Shown: positions 7,290 to 13,544 of the stretch, one piece after another
How the letters are laid out: each line of letters starts with the position of its first letter
How positions within the stretch are numbered: position 1 is the first letter of the stretch
DNA from: Steroidobacteraceae bacterium
GTDB taxonomy: Bacteria > Pseudomonadota > Gammaproteobacteria > Steroidobacterales > Steroidobacteraceae
NCBI GenBank assembly: GCA_021325695.1
Contig: JAJTCR010000004.1
Span: 1 to 13,555 of the forward strand
Direction: 5' to 3'
DNA: 13,555 nt
Position numbers and translations under genes: made by a program
The notes under the pieces: model-generated
The model's database searches: none
What the model saw: only the letters and a program-made list of their open reading frames with translations
What the model was told of the DNA's origin: nothing

Positions 7290-8086
7290 GCGAGGGCACG
7301 GTCTCCGACGACGTCCCGGCGCGAGCATCCACGAGCCCGGATATCCCGTCCGTGCGCGCGGCCCTGCGCAATGCACTCGACGGCGCGGCGATCGGTTCGT
7401 TGACCTCGTCGGTCGTGCACGCGGGCAACAACAGGCTGACGGTGATCCTGTCCTGCCTCGACCTGCTCGATGCGGCCGGCATCGACGACGAGGACCTGCG
7501 CCTCGCCATCACGCTCGCAACCGCCGCCGCCCAGCAGCTCGCGGCCGATTTTGGCCGCCTGCTCGCGGGCGTGAGGGAGCAATCGACGCGGGCGGAAGCC
7601 TGCGACCTGCAGCAGGCGGTGCACGTTGCGAGCCGACTCGACGCATTCCTGCACGGCGCCGGCCTCGAGTGCGACGTGGACGTGCCGACCGGACTCGAAG
7701 CCAGGGTCGAGCATGAGCGACTGCTGTCGGCGTTGCTGCACCTGTTCCTGCTCGCACGGCGCCACGGCGCGCGGTCGGTGCGGATCCGCGGTGCCTCGCT
7801 CGACGTCGCGGCACGCACTCCCGCACAGCCGGCACTGTCCAGGGGCCGACACTGCCGCCTCGTGTTCGAACTCAGCGGCGCGCGGTTGCCGGACGCGCTG
7901 CGTCGAGCCACCGCCGAACCCGGTCACGTCGTCGAGCGTCTCGACGAACCGCACGGATTGCAGCTCGCGACCGTCGAGGCGTTCGTGCACGGCGTGCGTG
8001 GCCTCGTCACGGTCGCCGACGAACCTGGCAGCGAAGGAACGCGCATCGACTGGTACTTGCCGGCCTCCCTGAACAACGCCACCTGA
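7286..8086 (+). CDS. Histidine-kinase-like protein with degenerate ATP-binding domain
   Basis: This 266-residue protein has the layout of a short histidine kinase with no sensor. An H-box-like helix, VVHAGNNRLTVIL (H45), starts a DHp-like pair (about 35-100), followed by an ATPase-like domain (about 105-260). In the latter the N-box (146-161, LLSALLHLFLLARRHG) has H152 and L156 where Asn is expected. The G1 region (194-200) has no DxGxG, and the G2 box reads HGLQLATV. The C-terminus VADEPGSEGTRIDWYLP still fits the family. ATP binding is therefore unlikely. It may be a phosphotransferase in the style of ChpT, or a binding partner of the REC-EAL protein, to which it is coupled by an ATGA overlap (7286-7289). 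The fold call is fairly sure; the role is inference. Confidence 0.7.
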   Translation: MSEGTVSDDVPARASTSPDIPSVRAALRNALDGAAIGSLTSSVVHAGNNRLTVILSCLDLLDAAGIDDEDLRLAITLATAAAQQLAADFGRLLAGVREQSTRAEACDLQQAVHVASRLDAFLHGAGLECDVDVPTGLEARVEHERLLSALLHLFLLARRHGARSVRIRGASLDVAARTPAQPALSRGRHCRLVFELSGARLPDALRRATAEPGHVVERLDEPHGLQLATVEAFVHGVRGLVTVADEPGSEGTRIDWYLPASLNNAT

Positions 8087-8144
8087 CCGGCCATTGCGGC
8101 AGTCCCGTCTTTACGACGGCCCGCCCCGGTGCAACCATCGACGC

Positions 8145-9098
8145 ATGCAGACATTCGTGGCACGTTCGACGTGCGCGACGCGCGTCGTCGCGCTCCTGGG
8201 GTTGGCGTTGCTGTCGGCCTGTGCAGGCAAGGATGCGGCGGCTCCGCCGGAAGCCGCGCCGCCCGCCGCCATGCCGGAGCCACCGACGCGCGAGCAACTC
8301 GCGACCGCGACGATCGGCGGCGTGTTGCCAGTAGCCGTCACGCTAGAGGCCGGGCGGTACCAGGGAGCCCCGGCCGCACCCGGCGCAGCGTCGCGCACGA
8401 CGATTACCCTCCTGGAGCCCACCGTGCTCTACGGTGACCTCGACGGCGCGCCACCTGCGGAGGCGGCGGCACTGGTCGCGGTCGACACCGGCGGCAGCGG
8501 CGAAGTCCTGCACCTGGTCGCGTTCGCGATGCGCGACGGCAAGGCCACGGCCGTGGCGACTGCGCCGGTCGGCGACCGGGTCAAGGTGTTCCGGGCCTGG
8601 TTCGAACTCGACAAGGTGCACATGGACGTGGTCGAGGCCGGACCGGGAGAGCCGGCGTGTTGCCCGACACAGCTCACGCGCAAGGCCTTCGGCTGGCAGG
8701 ATGGCAAGCTGGCCCTGCGAGAGGACACGCCGGTCGGGTCGATGTCGATCAACCTGCTCGCCGCGACCGACTGGGTGCTCGTCGAAATGGACGGTCGGTC
8801 GCTGGCGCAGGGCGTGCTGCCACCCACCGCGCTGATCCAGTACGGCAAGGTGCGGGGGTTCGCCGGCTGCAATCGCTATACGGCGTCGGTCAATGAAAGC
8901 AAGGCCGGCACGATCGCACTGGATGCGCCGACGGTCGATTCGAGCAAGGCCTGCGACGCGGCAGCCGTCGCGCTCGAAGCCGGGTTCCTCGAGCACCTGC
9001 CCAAGGTCGACGCCTACACGTTCCATGCCGGCCGACTGCTGCTGACCGGTGCGCCGGATGGGCAGGGTGTGCGACCGGTCCTCGTGTTCTCGAGATGA
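8145..9098 (+). CDS. META-domain lipoprotein (HslJ-like C-terminal domain)
   Basis: This 317-residue protein has a lipoprotein signal peptide ending in the lipobox LSAC (Cys26), so it is probably anchored in the outer membrane. A Pro/Ala-rich linker (about 30-65) follows. A central domain (about 75-200) contains GDRVKVFRAWFEL and an ACCPTQ segment, a pattern I recognise from uncharacterised exported proteins but cannot name. The C-terminal META/HslJ domain (about 205-317) has W210, GFAGCNRYTASV (C242) and a second Cys in SSKACDAA, the usual paired cysteines. META domains are tied to heat-shock and stress-related surface functions; no catalytic role is known. The ATG at 8145 is chosen because it places the signal peptide correctly; a TTG at 8094 would only add a non-signal extension. 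Third gene of the EAL operon, 58 bp after the kinase-like gene. Confidence 0.85.
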   Translation: MQTFVARSTCATRVVALLGLALLSACAGKDAAAPPEAAPPAAMPEPPTREQLATATIGGVLPVAVTLEAGRYQGAPAAPGAASRTTITLLEPTVLYGDLDGAPPAEAAALVAVDTGGSGEVLHLVAFAMRDGKATAVATAPVGDRVKVFRAWFELDKVHMDVVEAGPGEPACCPTQLTRKAFGWQDGKLALREDTPVGSMSINLLAATDWVLVEMDGRSLAQGVLPPTALIQYGKVRGFAGCNRYTASVNESKAGTIALDAPTVDSSKACDAAAVALEAGFLEHLPKVDAYTFHAGRLLLTGAPDGQGVRPVLVFSR

Positions 9099-9107
9099 GG
9101 TGAGACC

Positions 9108-9554
9108 ATGGATTACCGCAGGTTCGCCCGGCCGTGGCTGCTCGTGACGGCGGTCGCGCTGCCCATGACGGCGCTGGCGCAGGAGGAGTGGGTGTCGATC
9201 GCCAAGGGCGATCGCACGGAGGTGTTCGTCAAGCCGTCCACGCTCAAGTGGGACGGTCCCTGGCTCAGCATCCGCAGCATGCAGAATTTCGTGGAAGCCC
9301 AGCCCGCGGCGAAGAAGGGCAAGACGTTCCTGTCGGCACGCAACGAGTATCGCGTCGATTGCCCGCAGCGGCGGCTCGCCTACCGCGAGATGCAGGCCTA
9401 CGCCGGGCTCGACCTGCAGGGCGACGTCGTGCAGAAGACCAAGATCGGCGAGAAGAACCTCAAGTGGATGGACGCGCCCGAACGCACGGTCTTCGGCGAG
9501 TTGCTCGATTACGCGTGCGAAAACGCGCCCGCCGCGCCCGTCGCTGCGCCGTGA
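9108..9554 (+). CDS. Exported protein resembling surface-adhesin E
   Basis: This 148-residue protein has a clear signal peptide (basic RRFAR, hydrophobic core, ALA-Q cleavage near residue 25). The mature part starts with EEWVSIAKGD and holds beta-rich segments, a central YRVDCPQRRLAYREM and a second Cys near the C-terminus (YACENAP), probably forming a disulphide. This matches the surface-adhesin E-like family, a small periplasmic or surface fold; adhesion itself is proven only for a few members. The start is well supported by a GAGGTGAG tract (9097-9104) three bases before the ATG. It follows the META lipoprotein by nine bases and overlaps the Hpt gene by four, so it belongs to the same transcript. 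Its function here is unknown. Confidence 0.75.
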   Translation: MDYRRFARPWLLVTAVALPMTALAQEEWVSIAKGDRTEVFVKPSTLKWDGPWLSIRSMQNFVEAQPAAKKGKTFLSARNEYRVDCPQRRLAYREMQAYAGLDLQGDVVQKTKIGEKNLKWMDAPERTVFGELLDYACENAPAAPVAAP

Positions 9555-9919
9555 CGTCCCCCGTCACCGTGACTGAATACCGGACGTTCGACCAAGCCGC
9601 ATTGCTGGAAAAACTCGGAGGCGACCGGGAGTTCGTCCGCTCGCTGCTGGGAGTCGCACTGCGCTCGAACGGCAACCTGCCGACCGAGCTGCGCGACGCC
9701 TGCGCCGTCGCCGATTTCGCAAGGCTCGCGCGTCTCGCACACAAGGTGAAGGGCACGGCCGGCGACCTGGTCGCTGCCACGCTCCAGTCCCGTGCGCGCG
9801 AAGCCGAGCTGGCGGCACGCGCGTCCGGACCGGACGCGATCGGCCTGAACCTGGGACTGGCCGACACGCTCGACGAGTTTCTCGACGAGTTGCGCAGCGC
9901 CGCGGCACGGAACGATTGA
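9551..9919 (+). CDS. Hpt domain histidine phosphotransfer protein
   Basis: This 122-residue protein is essentially one four-helix Hpt domain. The key motif LARLAHKVKGTAGDL (residues 59-73) has phospho-acceptor H64 with K67 and G68, and the following helix ends in AREAELAAR as is usual. Such proteins relay phosphate between receiver domains. The GTG at 9551 overlaps the preceding stop as GTGA; a second in-frame GTG at 9569 is an alternative and would shorten it by six residues. The receiver closest at hand is that of the REC-EAL protein at the head of the same gene run, which makes it a likely partner, though not a proven one. No hybrid kinase that could load it is visible in the window. Confidence 0.88.
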   Translation: MTSPVTVTEYRTFDQAALLEKLGGDREFVRSLLGVALRSNGNLPTELRDACAVADFARLARLAHKVKGTAGDLVAATLQSRAREAELAARASGPDAIGLNLGLADTLDEFLDELRSAAARND

Positions 9920-9949
9920 CGCACACTTCGTTCGGCGAGGGATGGCGTG

Positions 9950-10780
9950 ATGAGACGACGCGAGCTCAAAACCGCCGGCATCGGTGGCCTGGACCTCTAC
10001 GCGCAGGCGTGGCTGCCCGAGAACCACGTGCGTGCAGTGGTCGTCGTGGCACACGGCCTGGGTGAACATTCCGGGCGCTATGCGGGGCTCGCCGAAGCGC
10101 TGGTGGGATCGGGCCACGCCGTGTACGCGCTCGACCATCGAGGTCACGGGCGTTCGCCGGGCGCGCGCGCCAACATCGAACGCTTCGAGTACCTCGTCTC
10201 GGATTTCGGCGCATTCGCCGGACGGGCCGCGCGCCAGCATCCCGAGACACCGGTATTCACGCTGGGCCACAGCATGGGGGGCGCAGTGGCCTTCGCAAGC
10301 GCGCTGCGGCTGCAGAACACCTTGCGCGGCCTCGTGTTGTCGGCGCCCGCGCTCGGTACGGACGAGGCGGCCCCGAAAGGCCGCAAGCTGCTCGCGCGCG
10401 TGCTTTCGTCGATCGCACCCAACTCGGGCGTATGGCGCATCGAGGCCTCGCGGATCAGCCGCGATCCGGCGATCGTGCAGGCGTACGCCTCCGATCCGCT
10501 CGTGCACCACGGGCCGATCCCGGCGCGGACCGCGGTCGAACTGCTCGATGCCATGCAAGGGTTCCTGGCGCAGGCTCCGCGCCTGCGCCTGCCGACGCTG
10601 GTGCTGCACGGCACGGCCGACTCCCTCGTGCCGGTCGGCGCAACGCGGCCGGTCTACCAGGCGCTCGATGCACAGAAGCGCACGGTCAAGTACTACGAGG
10701 GCCTCTTCCACGAGGTCTTCAATGAACCGGAACGCGCGCAGGTGCTCGAGGACCTGCAGCAGTGGCTCGCGCGCGTTTGA
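9950..10780 (+). CDS. Alpha/beta hydrolase, monoacylglycerol lipase-like
   Basis: This 276-residue protein shows the monoacylglycerol-lipase pattern: oxyanion segment VVVAHGLGEHSGRY (31-44), DHRGHGRSPG (62-71), nucleophile elbow GHSMGG (S108), acid in HGTADSLVP (D224) and catalytic His in GLFHEVFNEPER (H254). It should hydrolyse monoacylglycerols or other small esters in the cytosol or at the membrane; there is no signal peptide. A GAGGG tract (9937-9941) serves either the ATG at 9950 or a GTG at 9947 directly before it, a difference of one residue. It comes 30 bases after the Hpt gene and closes the run of plus-strand genes. Its link to c-di-GMP signalling is only positional. Confidence 0.92.
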   Translation: MRRRELKTAGIGGLDLYAQAWLPENHVRAVVVVAHGLGEHSGRYAGLAEALVGSGHAVYALDHRGHGRSPGARANIERFEYLVSDFGAFAGRAARQHPETPVFTLGHSMGGAVAFASALRLQNTLRGLVLSAPALGTDEAAPKGRKLLARVLSSIAPNSGVWRIEASRISRDPAIVQAYASDPLVHHGPIPARTAVELLDAMQGFLAQAPRLRLPTLVLHGTADSLVPVGATRPVYQALDAQKRTVKYYEGLFHEVFNEPERAQVLEDLQQWLARV

Positions 10781-10878
10781 CGTAACGCGGCCGCGGACGC
10801 TCGTGGCCCGCGCCAGCGATCACAGTTTCGCGATCGTGCGACGTCGCCGGTCACCGATGACGTCATGCAGGAGTAGGG
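10781..10878 (+). other. Leader region upstream of the riboswitch
   Basis: This roughly 100-base stretch after the hydrolase must hold the promoter for the riboswitch transcript unless it is read through from the operon. I see a GC-rich imperfect hairpin just after the stop but no T tract, and a perfect 8-base palindrome TGACGTCA (10858-10865). No sigma-70 promoter of good quality could be assigned. Confidence 0.35.
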
Positions 10879-10980
10879 TGGCGCGCATCAGCAAACCCGT
10901 CGTGAGGCGGGGACGCAAAGCCTCCGATCCCACGGCACGTGTGCATGGGACAGCGGGGTTGCCGGACATCGGGGGTGCCA
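10879..10980 (+). ncRNA. Cyclic di-GMP-I (GEMM-I) riboswitch
   Basis: The class I c-di-GMP aptamer signature is present in order: GCAAACC (10891-10897); a P2 hairpin CCCGTC/GGCGGG (10896-10901 with 10906-10911) closed by a GTGA (GNRA) tetraloop; the conserved strand GGGACGCAAAGCC (10910-10922); a P3 hairpin TCCCA/TGGGA (10928-10932 with 10946-10950); and the closing strand GGGTTGCC (10956-10963). The stacking A after GGGACGC (10917) and the C of the closing strand (10962) are kept. The base before GCAAACC, which contacts the ligand in the V. cholerae Vc2 aptamer (G20), is A at 10890. TGGCGC (10879-10884) can pair with GTGCCA (10975-10980), which would cover the ribosome binding region of the gene starting at 10982. 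It therefore probably acts on translation. Confidence 0.92.
10971..10977 (+). promoter_or_regulatory. Ribosome binding site next to the riboswitch
   Basis: A GGGGGTG tract lies about six bases before the ATG at 10982 and immediately after the aptamer. This placement fixes the start of the downstream gene and puts the site within reach of the aptamer's closing helix. Confidence 0.5.
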
Positions 10981-10981
10981 G

Positions 10982-11647
10982 ATGGCCGTCGACGGCGACA
11001 CGAATACCGGGCGGGAACTCCTGCTGCTCTGCGCGCGGGCGATCGCCTGCGCGAGCCCGGTCCGCGCCGAGGCTCCTTCCGGACCGGCCGATGGCAGGAG
11101 CCTCGCGCCGTACGAACACACCTCGACGTCGACCCGGGTCTGGTGGCGTGAAGGCGCCACGCGCCTGCAGGCCTTGCTGCAAATTCCCAGGCTTCGGACT
11201 TCGCGCAAGGACGAACCGGAGTGGCTGCGCAGGAGTTCGGGTGCAGAACTCGTCGAGGCTCCGATGGCAGCCGACGACGGCGCCGTCTGTCTCGTGCTGC
11301 AGGACGACCGACCCGATGGCACCGACCTGCTGACGGCCCGCTATACCATGCACGACCGCGGCGCACTGAAGGCGTATGCGGGTGCGGGCCTCAACAGGGC
11401 GCAGTACTTCCACGACGATCCGAGCGACCCGGGTCCGACGTGGTTCAACAAGCGCAACCGACGCACGTCGATGGGTCCGGCGGCCGAACTCGGCGCCGAG
11501 GTGCAGGTGTCCCCGCGCGTCCGCCTGAATGCCGACATCCGCTGGATCGACCTCGACGGGCGCGCCGAGGCCCTGCGCACGGACCAGGGCCCGGTGTCGG
11601 CCGAGCCCGTGATGGTCGGCCTCTCGATCGGGTATCGCTTCCGCTGA
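10982..11647 (+). CDS. Putative outer-membrane beta-barrel protein under riboswitch control
   Basis: This 221-residue protein has a C-terminal half typical of a small outer-membrane barrel. Alternating strands include LKAYAGAGLNRAQYF, GPAAELGAEVQVSPRVRLNA and DIRWIDLDG, and it ends VMVGLSIGYRFR, close to the terminal strand of OmpW-like proteins though with Arg after the last Phe. The N-terminal half is less clear. A leader RELLLLCARAIACASPVRAEA (11-31) could be a signal peptide, but Arg19 breaks its hydrophobic core. Residues 45-115 resemble no family I know. Codon third positions stay GC-rich throughout, so the frame appears real. Its ATG follows the riboswitch directly, so its synthesis should respond to a cyclic dinucleotide. 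It ends 12 bp from the stop of a converging gene. Exact family uncertain; a decayed N-terminus is possible. Confidence 0.65.
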   Translation: MAVDGDTNTGRELLLLCARAIACASPVRAEAPSGPADGRSLAPYEHTSTSTRVWWREGATRLQALLQIPRLRTSRKDEPEWLRRSSGAELVEAPMAADDGAVCLVLQDDRPDGTDLLTARYTMHDRGALKAYAGAGLNRAQYFHDDPSDPGPTWFNKRNRRTSMGPAAELGAEVQVSPRVRLNADIRWIDLDGRAEALRTDQGPVSAEPVMVGLSIGYRFR

Positions 11648-11659
11648 ACGGCGGCCAGG

Positions 11660-12043
11660 CTACGCCGAAGGGATGAAGTCGTCGTCGCCCTGCTGCGCGC
11701 GTTCGAACTTCAGGAACTGCCAGTAGCCGCACACCTGGTCTTCCGGGTAGCTCCGGCACACCGAGGGACGTGCCTCGTAGACGGTGCAGCGACGGGCGTC
11801 CTGGTCGAAGAAGCGACAGGTCGACTTGTACACGTGGTCGTTCTTGTGGCGCAGCAGCTGCTCGTCGAGCTCCCCGGATCGATAACGGTACGTGAACTTG
11901 CGGCGCGCCGCGGCGACACTGATGCCGAAGTGGCGCGCGAGTCGCTCGATGTCGAAGTCGCTGACGGCGATGCGCGCGTAGCTGCAGCAATAGCCGGGAC
12001 ACCTCGAGCAGTCGTAGCGTGGCTTGGTGGGCTTGCTGGTCAT
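11660..12043 (-). CDS. YkgJ-family cysteine cluster (CxxCxxxCC) protein
   Basis: This 127-residue cytosolic protein has the cluster DCSRCPGYCC (C12, C15, C19, C20) near the N-terminus and later cysteines in STCRFFDQDARRCTVYEARP, SVCRSYP and QVCGYW. This is the YkgJ/UPF0153 pattern, a presumed zinc- or iron-sulphur-binding fold of unknown function. The ATG at 12043 is preferred because the conserved part begins right after it; a GTG at 12151 would extend the frame into the upstream gene with a low-quality sequence. It lies 73 bp downstream of the serine hydrolase gene on the same strand and ends head-to-head with the barrel gene, with no room for a terminator between them. Confidence 0.88.
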   Translation of the reverse strand: MTSKPTKPRYDCSRCPGYCCSYARIAVSDFDIERLARHFGISVAAARRKFTYRYRSGELDEQLLRHKNDHVYKSTCRFFDQDARRCTVYEARPSVCRSYPEDQVCGYWQFLKFERAQQGDDDFIPSA

Positions 12044-12070
12044 GCAGTCGGACGAAGACGGGGGAGCGGC

Positions 12071-12099
12071 AGTGTAGCGGTCATGATCACGGGTTGCAC
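12071..12099 (-). promoter_or_regulatory. Possible promoter for the YkgJ-type gene
   Basis: On the minus strand GTGCAA (12099-12094, three of six -35 matches) and TACACT (12076-12071, four of six -10 matches) are 17 bases apart. The -10 lies 27 bases before the ATG at 12043. A TGATCA palindrome falls in the spacer. This is a plausible but unproven sigma-70 promoter within the 73-bp gap. Confidence 0.33.
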
Positions 12100-12116
12100 C
12101 GCTGCGGCGACTCGAC

Positions 12117-13544
12117 TCATGGTGCCTTGCTGTCGGGCCAGCGCGTGACACGCAGCGTCCCTTCGACCAGCGCCCCCGGCGATTGGCGGTCGAGTCGCAG
12201 TACGGTCGTGCCGCGCTCGAGCTCGACGTCGGCGAGCCTGATCCAGCGTGCGCCCCACTGCGTGAGGTCCACCTCGAGGTCGACGCCGCCGAGCGTACCG
12301 CGCAGGCGGGTCGCGTTGCCGGCGGCCGCCTCGTGCCAGAGCGCGATCTCGTAGCGGCCCGGCTTGCGTGTGCGCCAGCGCCACGTGAGCGCGTCCTGGT
12401 CGATACGCCGGGACTCGACGAACGTCGGCCGTTCGAGCCCGCGGTCGAGCCGCAGTTCGCGCAACAGGCGCGCCGTGAAGTCGCCGAGCGTGGCGACGTC
12501 GCCGGGCGGCGGGTCAGTCGCCTCCCAGCCGTTGGTGAATGCCGCGACGATCAGCCGGCGACCGTTCGGCAACTCGGCGTACATCGCGTCCTGCAGCGTG
12601 TCGAAGGCGCTGCCGACCTTGTTCTCGTGCTGCGTGCCCGGCGGCAATCCGCCGCCGAGCGCACTGAATGCGGAAAACGTCGGCCGTCGCAGCAACGACC
12701 GCATGTAGTTGGTCGACTCCGGTTCGAGCGCGCCGGAGACGACGCCGAGCAGCAGCGCGGCCGTGAGGTTCGGCGTCATCGCGTTGCGGCCGAGTTGCTG
12801 CCACGCGACGCGCTCGATCCCCGCCGGCTCTTCGCCCGAATTGGTGGGGTAGGTCTTGGTGAAGAGTCGCTGCGGTCCGAGCAGTCCGGCGGCATCGAGC
12901 ACGCGTTCGGTGTAGCGACGCTGCTTGATGAATCGCGCGAGGTCGGCGCCTTCGAGCGGCCCGTTCACGACGCCGCTGATCCGATCGACGACCTCGCCGG
13001 TCGCCACATTGTCCGAGTCGACGATCATCGGTCGCACGAACTCATCGAGACAGGCCGGCGCACGACCCTGCTCGCGGCACCAGTGCACCGCGCCGACCAG
13101 GAAGCCGAGCTTGACAGTGCTCGCGGGGTACGCGGTCGCGTCTCCCTCCACCGCGCCGCGTCGCCAGTGCCCGTCTTCGTCCTCGACCAGCACGCTCACC
13201 TGCATCCGGTCGAACGACTGGCCGCGCAGGAAGGCCGTGCGCGCGCGCTCGACCGCCCGTTGCACGGTCGCGTCGTCGCGGATCACCGGCAGGGTGGCCG
13301 CAGCGCCCGCCACGCCCGCCCAGGCCAGTGCGACGAGCGCCACCGCCTCGAGCGCGAGCGCCGTGCCGAGTCGCACCCGTCCCTGCATGACCGCGCCCGT
13401 CGTCCACAGCACCGCGACGATCGCGAGCGCGCCCGCGAGCAAGGCCGCGCGTGATATCTCCTCGGCGAACCACAGCAGCGGCACCGCGCCCAGGATCGCG
13501 AGCGTCAGTTGCGCCGTCGCGAACACGCGGATCGCGCGATTCAT
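12117..13544 (-). CDS. Membrane-anchored serine hydrolase, class A beta-lactamase fold
   Basis: This 475-residue protein starts with three hydrophobic helices (about 7-27, 31-53, 60-86). The periplasmic catalytic domain (about 90-365) has the three penicillin-recognising motifs: SxxK as S142-T-V-K145, SDN at 177-179, and KVG at 309-311 in place of KTG. An ETPxLN-like omega loop with the deacylating Glu is not obvious; the region before MTPNLTAALLLG (256-267) reads GEEPAGIERVAW. A C-terminal region (about 370-475), rich in predicted beta strands, resembles a jelly-roll add-on. Such proteins are usually peptidoglycan-related or unassigned hydrolases rather than resistance enzymes, and resistance cannot be inferred. 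The ATG at 13544 is taken as start; only 11 upstream bases are visible, so an upstream start cannot be excluded. Confidence 0.83.
   Translation of the reverse strand: MNRAIRVFATAQLTLAILGAVPLLWFAEEISRAALLAGALAIVAVLWTTGAVMQGRVRLGTALALEAVALVALAWAGVAGAAATLPVIRDDATVQRAVERARTAFLRGQSFDRMQVSVLVEDEDGHWRRGAVEGDATAYPASTVKLGFLVGAVHWCREQGRAPACLDEFVRPMIVDSDNVATGEVVDRISGVVNGPLEGADLARFIKQRRYTERVLDAAGLLGPQRLFTKTYPTNSGEEPAGIERVAWQQLGRNAMTPNLTAALLLGVVSGALEPESTNYMRSLLRRPTFSAFSALGGGLPPGTQHENKVGSAFDTLQDAMYAELPNGRRLIVAAFTNGWEATDPPPGDVATLGDFTARLLRELRLDRGLERPTFVESRRIDQDALTWRWRTRKPGRYEIALWHEAAAGNATRLRGTLGGVDLEVDLTQWGARWIRLADVELERGTTVLRLDRQSPGALVEGTLRVTRWPDSKAP

Noticed and set aside
8105..8119. Perfect 5-bp hairpin CCGTC-TTTAC-GACGG between the kinase-like and lipoprotein genes as a terminator
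   Set aside because: The stem is short and there is no T tract after it; genes around it are spaced like an operon.
8094..8144. TTG start for the META lipoprotein
   Set aside because: It would put 17 mixed residues before a well-formed lipoprotein signal peptide that starts at ATG 8145.
10787..10830. GC-rich hairpin after the hydrolase as a rho-independent terminator
   Set aside because: The stem is bulged and no run of T follows.
10858..10865. Palindrome TGACGTCA as a specific operator
   Set aside because: An 8-base palindrome is expected by chance at this window size and I know no matching bacterial regulator to assign.
12044..12151. Longer GTG-started version of the YkgJ-type protein
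   Set aside because: The extra 36 residues overlap the hydrolase gene and show no family similarity.
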